Shown: positions 1 through 8,062 of the stretch, piece after piece
How the letters are laid out: each line of letters opens with the position of its first letter
Numbering within the stretch: position 1 is the stretch's first letter
NCBI RefSeq assembly: GCF_900105195.1
Contig: NZ_FNRX01000002.1
Coordinates: 372,001-436,000, forward strand
Length of the DNA: 64,000 nt
Source of the DNA: Rhodococcus pyridinivorans
GTDB taxonomy: Bacteria; Actinomycetota; Actinomycetes; Mycobacteriales; Mycobacteriaceae
Direction of reading: 5' to 3'
Translations under genes and position numbers: made by a program
Notes under the pieces: model-generated
The model's database searches: none
What the model saw: the letters and a program-made list of their open reading frames with translations, nothing else
What the model was told of the DNA's origin: nothing

Positions 1-298
1 GGATGACGAGCCCGTCCCCCATCTCCTGCATCACCATCGAGGCGCCGCCGGACGACACCATCTCGTGCAGTTCCGTGGTGGCGGATGCAGGACTGGACGC
101 GCCGACGATGTGCACGTCACTGCTGCCGGTGTTCTCGATCTCGGCGAAGGCACCGGTCATCCCGGTGTCGGATGCCTTGACCCAGGCTTCGGACACGACG
201 ACGGCCTCGGCCGAGTCGGTGGTGCCGGTGTCGGAACCGCAGGCGGCGGCGAGCAGGGCCGTTGCGGCGATCGCAGTGCCGAACATGGTCTTCTTCAT
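1..298 (-). CDS. PCu(A)C-type copper chaperone lipoprotein, 3' end cut by window edge
   Basis: The frame runs leftward from an ATG at 298 preceded by a GGAGA ribosome-binding site and leaves the window at base 1, giving 99 residues. The N-terminus is a lipoprotein signal peptide (basic MKK start, Ala-rich core, lipobox LAAAC), so the product should be anchored outside the membrane. The body contains EAWVKAS, then TGAFAEIENTG, then LHEM, the start of the His/Met copper-binding set of the PCu(A)C (DUF461) family; the later His-x-Met lies beyond the edge. Family members bind periplasmic or extracellular Cu(I) and pass it to CuA sites of cytochrome oxidase or to resistance proteins. It lies 77 bases downstream of a co-directional membrane-protein gene with a His/Met loop, so a copper role for the pair is likely. 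Confidence 0.85.
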   Translation of the reverse strand, partial: MKKTMFGTAIAATALLAAACGSDTGTTDSAEAVVVSEAWVKASDTGMTGAFAEIENTGSSDVHIVGASSPASATTELHEMVSSGGASMVMQEMGDGLVI

Positions 299-375
299 GA
301 TTCTCCGTAAGTGTCGGTGCCTCTGCGGGCACACGGAACGAGCGGTCGCCGGCGGCGGCGACCGAGAAGGTTGAC

Positions 376-876
376 CTAGCGGAGAACAACGGGAGGTGCG
401 CGGCTGCCGGTTCCGCCGACGAGTAGTACGCCGGGACCGATATCGGGGCGGTGGATCGTCGGGACAGGTTCGGCGACGGCCACGGGCAGCGTGCGGTACG
501 TCTCGGGAACGATCCGGCGCAGCGCTGCGAGTGCTGCTTCGCAGCCCTTCTCGGCACCCCGTACCAATACTGCGGCGAGGAGGACGGCAACCGCGTGGGC
601 GGACATCATTCCGGATCCCGGTGTGTGCAGGTGACCGTCGTGGAGTCCCAGCACGAGGTGGCCGGCGACCTGCCCGAGGACGAGGACGAGCGGCACCGGA
701 AGCCTGGTTTCGCCGGTGAGGACTCCGACAGCGAAGGCAAGCCCGAGGAGGAACACCAGGGCGTCCTGGTGGGGAATCGCTCCGCCGGCGAAGGCGTGCG
801 CGGCGATGCTCAGTGCGGCCGAGATTCCGCTCACGAAGACCGCGCGCATGCGCATCACGGTGTTCACCTCGGCCAT
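376..876 (-). CDS. Small polytopic membrane protein with a His/Met loop, probable copper-associated
   Basis: A 166-residue protein whose first ~110 residues hold three to four hydrophobic segments (about residues 10-30, 38-55, 60-78 and 92-105). Between the last two is the loop GLHDGHLHTPGSGMMSAH, rich in His and Met and plausible as a metal-binding site. The C-terminus is Pro/Val-rich without clear domains. I do not recognise the family. The ATG at 876 lies 6 bases after a TATTCT hexamer (886-881, minus strand), the spacing of a leaderless transcript. The PCu(A)C lipoprotein gene follows 77 bases downstream on the same strand. A perfect inverted repeat lies just upstream at 905-923. A copper role is inferred from context and the loop only. 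Confidence 0.7.
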   Translation of the reverse strand: MAEVNTVMRMRAVFVSGISAALSIAAHAFAGGAIPHQDALVFLLGLAFAVGVLTGETRLPVPLVLVLGQVAGHLVLGLHDGHLHTPGSGMMSAHAVAVLLAAVLVRGAEKGCEAALAALRRIVPETYRTLPVAVAEPVPTIHRPDIGPGVLLVGGTGSRAPPVVLR

Positions 877-904
877 GAAGTCAGAATACTTCCCTCACCT
901 GCGA

Positions 905-923
905 TTACTACCCCATGTAGTAA
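905..923. promoter_or_regulatory. Perfect 7-bp inverted repeat, candidate operator in divergent promoter region
   Basis: TTACTAC, five-base spacer CCCAT, GTAGTAA: a perfect palindrome in the 142-base region between the leftward copper-type pair (start 876) and the rightward ABC permease (start 1019). It overlaps the expected -35 zone of the leftward TATTCT promoter. The TACTAC/GTAGTA half-sites resemble operators I recall for BlaI/CopY-family repressors, some of which respond to copper. No such regulator gene is visible in the window, so any cognate would act in trans. Confidence 0.5.
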
Positions 924-1018
924 CTATCACCGAATATAACGACAGAGCGTCGGTAAGATATCGACGTGCCGTCGAGAAGATTGGGCACATACCCGGTCCA
1001 GCCCACGAAGGACTCCAC

Positions 1019-2149
1019 ATGTTTCTTGCCATGCGCGAACTATGGTTCGCGCGCACCCGCTTCCTGTTGATGGGCGCCGTCGTCGCGCTCATCTCGATCC
1101 TCATGGTGATCCTGTCCGGTCTGTCGTCCGGTCTCGTCGTCGACGGCGTCTCCGCACTGCAGCGCACACCGGTGCAGGCATTCGCCTTCGCCGAAGGAAC
1201 CAAGGCCGACTCCGCATTCTCCCGATCCGTGGTCACGGAAGACCAGGCCGACACCTGGCGTGCCCGCCCGGACGTCGCTCGCGCCGAACTGTTCGGCAAC
1301 ACCATCGTCAACGCGAAAACCGAGAGCGGGGTCCCCGTGGACCTCACACTCTTCGGCATCCGGCCGGGCTCGTTCCTCGAACCCTCGGTCTCCGAGGGGG
1401 CACCGCTCGGTGGTGACACCGATGTCGTCCTCAGCGACAGCGCCCGCGCCACCGGCGTCGAACTCGGCGACACGATCGTCGTCGATCGTCTCGGTACCCG
1501 GTTGGACGTCGTCGGGTTCACCTCCGACAAGCGCACCTTCGGTCACGTCGACGTCGCCTACCTTCCCCTGAGCACCTGGCAGGAGATCCACGCCGGTGTC
1601 CGGCTCGGTGAACAGGTCCCTCCGAGCGCGTACACCGAAGCCAGTGTGGTCGCGATCGAGGGTGTGGACGGAGCACTGCCCGATCTCACCGCGGGTGACG
1701 CAGCAGCCGGTACGACAGCGAAGACCCTGGAGGAATCGTTCGATTCCTCCCCCGGCTACAGCGCCGAGATGATGACGATGTCGATGATCACCGCCTTCCT
1801 CTACGCGATCTCAGCCCTCGTCGTAGGAGCGTTCTTCACGATCTGGACCGTGCAGCGCAGCCGTGAGATCGCCGTCCTCCGCGCCATGGGCGCCTCCACC
1901 GGATTCCTCCTGCGCGACGCCCTCCTGCAGGCCGTGATCGTGCTCGTCGGCTCGGTCGCCTTCGGTGTGCTCGTCGGTCTCGGACTCGGGTCGGGCCTCG
2001 AGGGCAGCGGCATGCCTTTCGTCCTCGAATCCGGCCCCGTCGCTCGAGGTGCCGTTCTGCTCGTCGTCCTCGGCCTGCTCGGCGCCGCCCTCGCCGTGGT
2101 CCGCATCGTCCGTGTCGATCCGCTCGCTGCCCTGGGAGAGAACAGATGA
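1019..2149 (+). CDS. FtsX-family ABC transporter permease
   Basis: A 376-residue protein. I start it at the ATG at 1019 (AAGGA seven bases upstream), not at upstream in-frame codons that give non-membrane sequence. There is one N-terminal membrane segment (about residues 15-38), a long extracytoplasmic domain (about 40-255) of MacB-periplasmic type, then three membrane segments (about 260-285, 305-330, 345-365) with the FtsX signature region VQRSREIAVLRAMGAST. The tail VRIVRVDPLAALGENR is typical of MacB/LolC permeases. With the ATPase encoded next (ATGA overlap) it should form an exporter or lipoprotein/peptide-moving complex. The substrate cannot be read from sequence. A TetR gene closes the likely three-gene operon. 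Confidence 0.88.
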   Translation: MFLAMRELWFARTRFLLMGAVVALISILMVILSGLSSGLVVDGVSALQRTPVQAFAFAEGTKADSAFSRSVVTEDQADTWRARPDVARAELFGNTIVNAKTESGVPVDLTLFGIRPGSFLEPSVSEGAPLGGDTDVVLSDSARATGVELGDTIVVDRLGTRLDVVGFTSDKRTFGHVDVAYLPLSTWQEIHAGVRLGEQVPPSAYTEASVVAIEGVDGALPDLTAGDAAAGTTAKTLEESFDSSPGYSAEMMTMSMITAFLYAISALVVGAFFTIWTVQRSREIAVLRAMGASTGFLLRDALLQAVIVLVGSVAFGVLVGLGLGSGLEGSGMPFVLESGPVARGAVLLVVLGLLGAALAVVRIVRVDPLAALGENR

Positions 2150-2826
2150 CCGTCACCACCTCCACCGGCCTCGCACTGTCCGACGTCTGCCTGTCCTTCG
2201 GCGACGGCGACAGCACGGTCCACGCCCTCGATCACGTCGACCTGGGCGTCGAGCCGGGTGAACTGGTCGCCGTCGTCGGGCCGTCCGGTGCCGGCAAATC
2301 GAGTCTGCTGGCGGTCGCCGGTGGCCTCGGCCGACCCACTTCCGGCACCGTGAGTGTCGACGGTATCGAGGTGACCGCACTCGACCCGCGGGCGACCGCG
2401 AAGCTGCGCCGAGAGCGGGTCGGGTTCGTATTCCAGTCCGGCAATCTCCTCCCCGCCCTGACCGCACGCGATCAACTGCTCCTCGTCGAGAAGATCGCCG
2501 GACGCCCCGGACGGAACCCTGACGAGCTGCTCGCCTCGGTGGGTATGGAGCACCGCGCCCAGCGGCGACCCGGGCAGCTCTCGGGCGGTGAGCGTCAACG
2601 TGTCGGCATCGCGCGGGCCCTGATGGCCGAACCGTCGTTGTTGCTCGTCGACGAACCCACCGCCGCCCTCGATCGGAAACGCAGCCACGAGGTCGTCGAA
2701 CTGCTGGCACGGGAAACCCACACCAGTGGAGTGGCTACGATCATGGTCACCCACGACCACGAAATCCTGCGGCACTGCGACCGCGTGCTCGAAATGGTCG
2801 ACGGAAGACTTCGACCACACGACTGA
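2146..2826 (+). CDS. ABC transporter ATP-binding protein (MacB/LolD type)
   Basis: A 226-residue nucleotide-binding subunit. It has Walker A GPSGAGKS at residues 45-52, Q-loop VFQSGNLLPALT, signature LSGGERQRVGIARAL, Walker B LLLVDEPTAALD and H-loop VTHDHE. The VGFVFQSGNLLPALTARDQ stretch is typical of the LolD/MacB ATPases that partner FtsX-type permeases. Its ATG overlaps the permease stop (ATGA at 2146-2149), implying translational coupling and 1:1 expression. The TetR gene begins 31 bases downstream. Confidence 0.93.
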   Translation: MTVTTSTGLALSDVCLSFGDGDSTVHALDHVDLGVEPGELVAVVGPSGAGKSSLLAVAGGLGRPTSGTVSVDGIEVTALDPRATAKLRRERVGFVFQSGNLLPALTARDQLLLVEKIAGRPGRNPDELLASVGMEHRAQRRPGQLSGGERQRVGIARALMAEPSLLLVDEPTAALDRKRSHEVVELLARETHTSGVATIMVTHDHEILRHCDRVLEMVDGRLRPHD

Positions 2827-2857
2827 ACGGTCGACAGCCGAACGAGGAGGGCCGGCG

Positions 2858-3430
2858 GTGCCGAAGATTTCCGCAGCGACGGTCGCGGAGCACCGCGCAG
2901 CGCAGCGCCGCGCCCTCCTCGACGCGGCGCTCGAACTCCTCGCCGAGAAACCGGAACAGGCACCCTCGCTCGGCGACGTGGCGCGTCGTGCGGGTCTGGC
3001 CCGGTCGAGCGTCTACAACTACTTCGATTCGCGCGACGACCTGCTGCACGCGGTCGTCGTCGACATGTTCCCGCGCTGGAACACGCGCGTGGTCGAGGCG
3101 ATGGAGAAGGTGTCCGATCCGACGGAGCGGGTGCTGACGTACATCGACGTCAATCTGCAGCTGGTCGCCGAGGGAGAGCACGCGATCGTCGGTGCTCTCG
3201 CCGCTTTCACCCCTCAGGCGTTCAGTGACGAGAGCATGCACGCCATGCATCAGGACCTCGTCCTCCCCCTCGTCGAGTCGCTGCGGGTCCTCGGAGTCGC
3301 GGATCCCGAACTCGATGCCGAGCTCGTCACCGCGCTCGTGCACAAGGGAACGGAATTGATCGAATCCGGCCGCAAGCTCGACGAGGTGCGCTCCTCGATC
3401 CGCAGGGTTCTCACCACCGCGCTCTCCTGA
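2858..3430 (+). CDS. TetR-family transcriptional regulator
   Basis: A 190-residue protein from a GTG at 2858 with a perfect AGGAGG at 2845-2850. The N-terminal helix-turn-helix reads LGDVARRAGLARSSVYNYF around residues 40-58, followed by a divergent helical ligand-binding domain. Its position as third gene after the permease and ATPase, in the same direction, suggests it controls that exporter. I see no palindromic operator immediately upstream of it; the 905-923 repeat is the nearest candidate. The stop is followed directly by a parS site. Confidence 0.88.
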   Translation: MPKISAATVAEHRAAQRRALLDAALELLAEKPEQAPSLGDVARRAGLARSSVYNYFDSRDDLLHAVVVDMFPRWNTRVVEAMEKVSDPTERVLTYIDVNLQLVAEGEHAIVGALAAFTPQAFSDESMHAMHQDLVLPLVESLRVLGVADPELDAELVTALVHKGTELIESGRKLDEVRSSIRRVLTTALS

Positions 3431-3446
3431 TGTTTCACGTGAAACG
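3431..3446. promoter_or_regulatory. parS: parS centromere site (TGTTTCACGTGAAACG)
   Basis: A 15 of 16 match to the bacterial parS consensus TGTTTCACGTGAAACA. It starts at the base after the TetR stop codon. It lies far from parAB (about 25 kb) and on the other side of oriC from the main parS cluster, as seen in other actinobacteria with scattered origin-proximal sites. ParB should nucleate here. Confidence 0.93.
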
Positions 3447-3472
3447 GACCGTCGATCCGGGACCGTTCACGA

Positions 3473-3688
3473 TCACCTCGGGGTGACAAGCTCCCGGAGC
3501 GGGTCACCACCGTCGACGAACAGGCGCGCATCCGGCCGTGTCGCCGCCGCGATCCGCTCCAGAGCGACCCTGCCGGCTTCGGGTGCCGACCGTCGAGTGC
3601 ACCGACCCTGATCCAGCACACGTAGGTGCGGCTCCAGCGGCAGCGCGGCGACGATCTCGGCGAGTCGCGGAGAGAGGCGGGGCGTCAC
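3473..3688 (-). pseudogene. Remnant of a class I SAM-dependent methyltransferase
   Basis: The leftward frame begins GTG-ACG-CCC with a methyltransferase-like start (PRLAEIVAALPLEPHLRVL), but the glycine-rich SAM motif that should follow RVL is missing. The sequence jumps to a C-terminal-looking segment. That segment is readable first in another frame (IRVGALDGRHP) and then back in the original frame (EAGRVALERIAAATRP...LFVDGG). This is what an internal deletion of several dozen codons plus a nearby one-base deletion would give. The surviving 71 residues lack a SAM site, so the product should be inactive. The family assignment rests on remembered similarity. Confidence 0.7.
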
Positions 3689-3734
3689 CCTTCGAATGTG
3701 GAATGTGGGCAGACGGGCCGAGGCAGCAACAGAG

Positions 3735-3768
3735 AAAGGGCGCTTCCGAAAGATCGGAAGCGCCCTTT
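3735..3768 (-). terminator. Terminator hairpin downstream of the tRNA genes
   Basis: A perfect 14-bp inverted repeat, AAAGGGCGCTTCCG / CGGAAGCGCCCTTT, with a 6-base loop (3749-3754). It begins 19 bases past the 3' end of the leftward tRNA-Ala. It is placed to end transcripts of the tRNA-Ile/tRNA-Ala unit and to isolate them from the methyltransferase remnant. Confidence 0.8.
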
Positions 3769-3787
3769 ACCTGCATTCATGTGATTG

Positions 3788-3860
3788 TGGAGCCTAGGAG
3801 ATTCGAACTCCTGACATCTGCCTTGCAAAGGCAGCGCTCTACCAACTGAGCTAAGGCCCC
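3788..3860 (-). tRNA. alaT: tRNA-Ala (anticodon TGC)
   Basis: A 73-base cloverleaf. The acceptor stem GGGGCCT pairs with AGGCTCC, and the discriminator is A. The D arm has TAGCTCAGTTGGTAGAGCG, the anticodon loop reads TTTGCAA (TGC) and the T arm GTTCGAATC. No CCA is encoded. The leftward Ile/Ala tRNA pair next to gyrA, outside any rRNA operon, is the arrangement I recall from mycobacteria. Confidence 0.97.
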
Positions 3861-3870
3861 GTCCGCCGCG

Positions 3871-3972
3871 TCAGCGACTGGGAACCGCGTGCCATTCGTC
3901 TTCGCTCCGAAGCATGCGAGCGATTCCGAGAACGATCAGAATCCCGGTTCCCACGAGTGCGAGAACCCTCAT
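3871..3972 (-). CDS. 33-residue membrane microprotein between two tRNA genes (DLW-39-like)
   Basis: Between tRNA-Ile and tRNA-Ala a short leftward frame encodes MRVLALVGTGILIVLGIARM followed by LRSEDEWHAVPSR and a TGA. I choose the ATG at 3972 because AAAGGA lies about eight bases upstream. The in-frame ATG at 3981 (36 residues) touches the ribosome-binding site. The product is one membrane helix plus a short charged tail with an acidic-Trp motif (EDEW). This recalls the actinobacterial DLW-39 microproteins, about 39 residues long, encoded near gyrA and these tRNAs. The function is unknown to me. It must be co-transcribed with the tRNAs or released by their processing, as only ten bases separate it from tRNA-Ala. 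Confidence 0.65.
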   Translation of the reverse strand: MRVLALVGTGILIVLGIARMLRSEDEWHAVPSR

Positions 3973-3997
3973 TCCGATCATCCTTTCGGCACGGGAG

Positions 3998-4071
3998 TGG
4001 GCCTAGGAGGACTTGAACCTCCGACCTCTTCGTTATCAGCGAAGCGCTCTAACCGCCTGAGCTATAGGCCC
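3998..4071 (-). tRNA. ileT: tRNA-Ile (anticodon GAT)
   Basis: A 74-base cloverleaf. The acceptor GGGCCTA pairs with TAGGCCC, and the discriminator is A. The D arm has TAGCTCAGGCGGTTAGAGCG, the anticodon loop CTGATAA (GAT) and the T arm GGTTCAAGTCC. No CCA is encoded. It is upstream of tRNA-Ala on the same strand and 75 bases downstream of the DUF3566 gene stop. Confidence 0.97.
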
Positions 4072-4146
4072 TCGAACCGAGATGGAACACTACCCCACCG
4101 GGGTCGCCGGAAACAAATCGCCTCGGCGGGGCAGCGTTCCGGCAGG

Positions 4147-5409
4147 TCAATCCGGGTCGGCGAGGGTGGCCTGAACGCCGCCTACGAGATCGGTGCAGAG
4201 GTTGTAGATGAACGCACCGAGGGTCGCGAGAGCCGTCAGCAACACCGTGTTGGCGATGCCGATGATCGTCGCGTAGCCGAACACCTGGCCGGCCGAGACG
4301 AGCGCACCGCTACCGGCGTCGGAGACGATGTCGGTGAACGCACTGTTGAGGCGTTCCCATACCCCCATGCCGGCCAGCACGCCGTAGAGTAGGCCGACCG
4401 CGATCATCCACACGAAGAACAACGACACCGAGATCACCGACGAGATCTTCAGCATCGACCAGGGGTCGATACGGCGGATCTGCACGGTGGCCCGCAGCGG
4501 TCCGGCGGCGGGGATCGCCGTGGGCACCGCGGTGGTGGCGGGGGCGCTCACCTGCGGGGTCTCCCCCGTGCTCGACGAACCGGTCGACGGATGCTTCACT
4601 GCGGACAGATCCGGCAGGTCCTTGGCGAGATCCTTGCGTTCGATGTGCCGTGTCGGGCCGTCGATTACCGCGGACTTCGCCTTCGCTGCAGCGGCCCGGT
4701 CGCGCGTCCCGCGCGCGGCGTCTCCGCCCCCGGCCGGGCTAGCTCCTCCGGCGGCATTGGGAGCCGCTGTGCCGGTCACGACGGGACGCGTCGACGGCTC
4801 CGGGCCTCCGGCCGCAGAGCCCTTGGCCGAGGCCCCAGCGGGGCGCTGAGGCGCTCCACCCTGCTTGGACAGACCCTGACCCACACCCGGAACGTTCGTC
4901 TGCGGAGCGTTCTGCGGGGAGCCCGACTGCGCCGACGCCGCTCCCCGCTGCCAGGGAGGGGTCGGGCCGCCGGAGCGGGGCATCTGGGCGGTGCGTTGCT
5001 GACCTGTGGCCGGCTGATCGGCCGCAGCCGATCCATTCTTACCGTCCGCTGAGGCACCACCGGACTTCTGGGAGCCGCCCTGAGCAGGCGTGTCCTGCGC
5101 CGCCTTCGCCGTCGGCTCGGCGGCCTTCCGGCCTGCTGCCGGCTGCTGGTCGGCCGGACCCTGCACGGGTGCCGGGTCCGCTGCTCCCGCTGCGGGAGCG
5201 GACGAACCCTCCGCCGGTGCCCCAGGAGCCTGCGAAGGCTGGGCCGGTGACGACTGCAACGGCCGGTTCTCCGGCGCCGGTTTCTGCTCCGAGGCCGGGC
5301 CCTGCTGCGTGCCCTTGTTCTCGGGCTTCACCTCGTTCTCTGTACGGTCCTCCGGCTTCCGACCGGTTTGCCCGCGATCGGCCCCGTTCGGTCCCTGGGG
5401 AGTGCTCAC
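4147..5409 (-). CDS. DUF3566 membrane protein with a long disordered N-terminus
   Basis: A 420-residue protein. Residues 1-300 are low-complexity (Pro, Ala, Gln, Gly, Ser), with no predicted fold. The C-terminal ~115 residues form the DUF3566 domain, opening [20 protein letters not shown]. It has two hydrophobic segments (about 322-350 and 375-405), the second followed by [15 protein letters not shown]. The GTG start abuts the gyrA stop with no spare base (TAA-GTG), and its AAGGAG lies inside the last gyrA codons, so it is translated from the gyrA transcript. It corresponds in position to the small membrane protein after gyrA in mycobacteria. The function is not established; a link to the division or envelope machinery has been suggested from context. 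Confidence 0.88.
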   Translation of the reverse strand: MSTPQGPNGADRGQTGRKPEDRTENEVKPENKGTQQGPASEQKPAPENRPLQSSPAQPSQAPGAPAEGSSAPAAGAADPAPVQGPADQQPAAGRKAAEPTAKAAQDTPAQGGSQKSGGASADGKNGSAAADQPATGQQRTAQMPRSGGPTPPWQRGAASAQSGSPQNAPQTNVPGVGQGLSKQGGAPQRPAGASAKGSAAGGPEPSTRPVVTGTAAPNAAGGASPAGGGDAARGTRDRAAAAKAKSAVIDGPTRHIERKDLAKDLPDLSAVKHPSTGSSSTGETPQVSAPATTAVPTAIPAAGPLRATVQIRRIDPWSMLKISSVISVSLFFVWMIAVGLLYGVLAGMGVWERLNSAFTDIVSDAGSGALVSAGQVFGYATIIGIANTVLLTALATLGAFIYNLCTDLVGGVQATLADPD

Positions 5410-7914
5410 TTACGACTCCTTAGCTCCGGCTGCGTCGGCTTCGTCCGGCTCGTCGGCGTTGCGCGCGATCGCGAGCAATGTATCGCCCTCGGCCAGGTTC
5501 ATGAGCCGCACGCCCTTGGTCTGACGGCCTGCCTTGCGCACCTGCTTCGCCGCAGTGCGGATGACACCGCCGCTCGAGGTGATGGCGTACAACTCGTCGT
5601 CGTCCTCGACGATGCGCGCCCCGACCAGGTTGCCACGCTTGCGGTCGTACTGGATGGTCAGAACACCCTTACCGCCGCGACCTTGGACCGGGTAGTCCTC
5701 CATCGGGGTGCGCTTGGCGTAACCACCCGAGGTAGCGACCAGCAGGTACGTGCCCTCCTTGACGACGTTGAGCGAGAGCAGCTTGTCCTCGCCGTTGAAC
5801 CGCATGCCCTGCACACCGGAGGTCGCGCGGCCCATCGGACGCAGCGCCTCGTCGGTGGCCGAGAAACGGATCGACTGGCCCTGCTGCGAGACGAGCAGCA
5901 GATCGTCCTCGGCGGAGCACAACACCGCGCCGACGAGCTCGTCGTCGCCGCGCAGGTTGATCGCGACGATGCCGCCCGAACGGTTTGAGTCGAAGTCCGA
6001 CAGGCGCGACTTCTTGACCAGGCCGTTGCGGGTCGCGAGCACCAGGTACGGCGCATCCTCGTAGGTTTTGAGGCGGATGACGCCCTGGATGCGCTCGTCG
6101 GGCTGGAAGGCCAGGAGGTTCGCGACGTGCTGACCACGCGCCGTGCGATTCGCCTCGGGCAGCTCGTACGCCTTCGCGCGGTAGACGCGGCCCTTCGTCG
6201 TGAAGAACAGCAGCCAGTCGTGCGTGGACGTCACGAAGAAGTGCTTGACGATGTCGTCCTGCTTGAGCTCGGCACCCTTGACGCCCTTGCCGCCGCGCTT
6301 CTGCGAGCGGTACAGGTCGGTGCGCGTGCGCTTGGCGTAACCGGTCTCGGTGATGGTGACGACGACGTCCTCACGTGCGATGAGGTCCTCGTCGTTGACA
6401 TCGCCGTCGGCCGCGACAAGCCGCGTGCGGCGCTCGTCGCCGTACTTGTCGACGATCTCCTTCAGCTCGTCGCGGACGATGGCGCGCTGCCGCTCCGGAC
6501 GGGCCAGGATGTCCTTGTAGTCCTCGATCTCGCGCTCGATCTCGGCGAGGTCGTCGACGATCTTCTGACGCTCGAGAGCAGCCAGGCGACGCAGCTGCAT
6601 CGCCAGGATGGCGTCGGCCTGGATCTCGTCGACCGTGAGCAGATCGATCAGGCCGGCGCGCGCGATGTCGACGGTCTGCGACGCGCGGATGAGCGCGATG
6701 ACCTCGTCGAGCGCGTCGAGGGCCTTGACCAGGCCGCGCAAAATGTGGGCGCGTTCCTCGGCCTTGCGCAGCAGGTACCGCGTACGCCGGACGATGACCT
6801 CGATCTGGTGGTTGACGTATAACCGGATCATCTGGTCGAGGCGCAGCGTGCGCGGCACCCCGTCGACGATCGACAGCATGTTGCAGCCGAAACTCGTCTG
6901 CAGCTGCGTGTGCTTGTAGAGGTTGTTGAGAACCACCTTGGCCACCGCGTCGCGGCGGACAGTGACGACGATGCGCATGCCCACGCGGTCGGACGACTCG
7001 TCGTGGATGTCGGAGATGCCCGCGATCTTGCCGTCGCGGACCTGTTCGGCGATCGACGTGATGAGGTTGTCCGGGTTGACCATGTACGGCAGCTCGGTGA
7101 TGACGATGCTGGTGCGGCCCTTGGAGTCCTCTTCGATCTCCACGACGCCGCGCATCTTCACCGATCCGCGACCGGTCGTGTAGGCATCGTGGATGCCCTG
7201 CGTGCCCGTGATCAGGCCGGCGGTCGGGAAGTCCGGTCCCTTGATCCGCTCCATGACCGCGGCGAGGGTGGTCTCCTCGTCGGCCTCGAAGTTGTCGAGC
7301 GCCCAGTAGATGGCCTCCGCAACCTCCCCGAGATTGTGCGGCGGGATGTTGGTGGCCATACCGACCGCGATACCGCCCGAACCGTTGATCAACAGGTTGG
7401 GGATACGGCTGGGGAGAACCGTCGGTTCCTGCGTGCGGCCGTCGTAGTTCGGCTGGAAATCGACCGTCTCGTGGTCGATCTCCCGCAGCATCTCCATCGC
7501 GAGCGGCGTGAGCCGGCACTCGGTGTACCGCATGGCGGCGGCGCCGTCGTTGCCGCGGGAACCGAAGTTGCCCTGGCCGTCGACGAGTGGATAGCGCATC
7601 GACCACGGCTGCGCCAGACGCACGAGCGTGTCGTAGATCGACGCGTCGCCGTGCGGGTGGTAGTTGCCCATGGTCTCGGCGACCGCGCGCGCCGACTTCA
7701 CGTACCCGCGGTCGGGGCGGAAGCCGTTGTCGAACATCGCATAGAGCACGCGACGGTGCACCGGTTTGAGACCGTCACGCACGTCGGGCAGAGCACGGCC
7801 CACGATCACGCTCATCGCATAATCGATGTAACTGCTCTGCATCTCCTGCTGGATGTCGACGGGCTCGATGCGGTCGTGCCCCGGCCCCTCCGGAGGCAAC
7901 GTGGTGTCGGTCAT
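5410..7914 (-). CDS. gyrA: DNA gyrase subunit A
   Basis: An 834-residue type IIA topoisomerase subunit, which cuts and rejoins DNA in the A2B2 gyrase. The catalytic tyrosine is Tyr130 in [11 protein letters not shown]. The winged-helix quinolone region [20 protein letters not shown] spans residues 83-102. The GyrA-box-like [10 protein letters not shown] begins the C-terminal beta-pinwheel that wraps DNA. Residue 91, equivalent to E. coli Ser83, is Ala, as in mycobacteria. There is no intein at Tyr130, a known insertion point in some mycobacterial GyrA. Unusually, gyrA is not beside gyrB: about 8 kb (MHYT genes plus a conservon) lies between them. Confidence 0.98.
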   Translation of the reverse strand: MTDTTLPPEGPGHDRIEPVDIQQEMQSSYIDYAMSVIVGRALPDVRDGLKPVHRRVLYAMFDNGFRPDRGYVKSARAVAETMGNYHPHGDASIYDTLVRLAQPWSMRYPLVDGQGNFGSRGNDGAAAMRYTECRLTPLAMEMLREIDHETVDFQPNYDGRTQEPTVLPSRIPNLLINGSGGIAVGMATNIPPHNLGEVAEAIYWALDNFEADEETTLAAVMERIKGPDFPTAGLITGTQGIHDAYTTGRGSVKMRGVVEIEEDSKGRTSIVITELPYMVNPDNLITSIAEQVRDGKIAGISDIHDESSDRVGMRIVVTVRRDAVAKVVLNNLYKHTQLQTSFGCNMLSIVDGVPRTLRLDQMIRLYVNHQIEVIVRRTRYLLRKAEERAHILRGLVKALDALDEVIALIRASQTVDIARAGLIDLLTVDEIQADAILAMQLRRLAALERQKIVDDLAEIEREIEDYKDILARPERQRAIVRDELKEIVDKYGDERRTRLVAADGDVNDEDLIAREDVVVTITETGYAKRTRTDLYRSQKRGGKGVKGAELKQDDIVKHFFVTSTHDWLLFFTTKGRVYRAKAYELPEANRTARGQHVANLLAFQPDERIQGVIRLKTYEDAPYLVLATRNGLVKKSRLSDFDSNRSGGIVAINLRGDDELVGAVLCSAEDDLLLVSQQGQSIRFSATDEALRPMGRATSGVQGMRFNGEDKLLSLNVVKEGTYLLVATSGGYAKRTPMEDYPVQGRGGKGVLTIQYDRKRGNLVGARIVEDDDELYAITSSGGVIRTAAKQVRKAGRQTKGVRLMNLAEGDTLLAIARNADEPDEADAAGAKES

Positions 7915-8062
7915 GAGCTCCTTCTTCTACTCGGCTCGCACGCCCGGCTCCGGCCTTCGGCCCGACGGACGTCTCGCAACCACACGAGTCTATAGGTGCA
8001 GGTCAGCCGATGCCGAGAAGGACAGGCACTTCACAGCCCGAGATCTGTCCGGAACCGAGTTC

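Noticed and set aside
716..1018. In-frame extension upstream of the FtsX permease
   Set aside because: Runs antisense to the membrane protein at 376-876 and through the promoter region; the ATG at 1019 has a good ribosome-binding site and begins membrane sequence.
3788..4071. tRNA-Ile/tRNA-Ala pair as part of an rRNA operon
   Set aside because: No 16S or 23S sequence flanks them; gyrA-side isolated pair instead.
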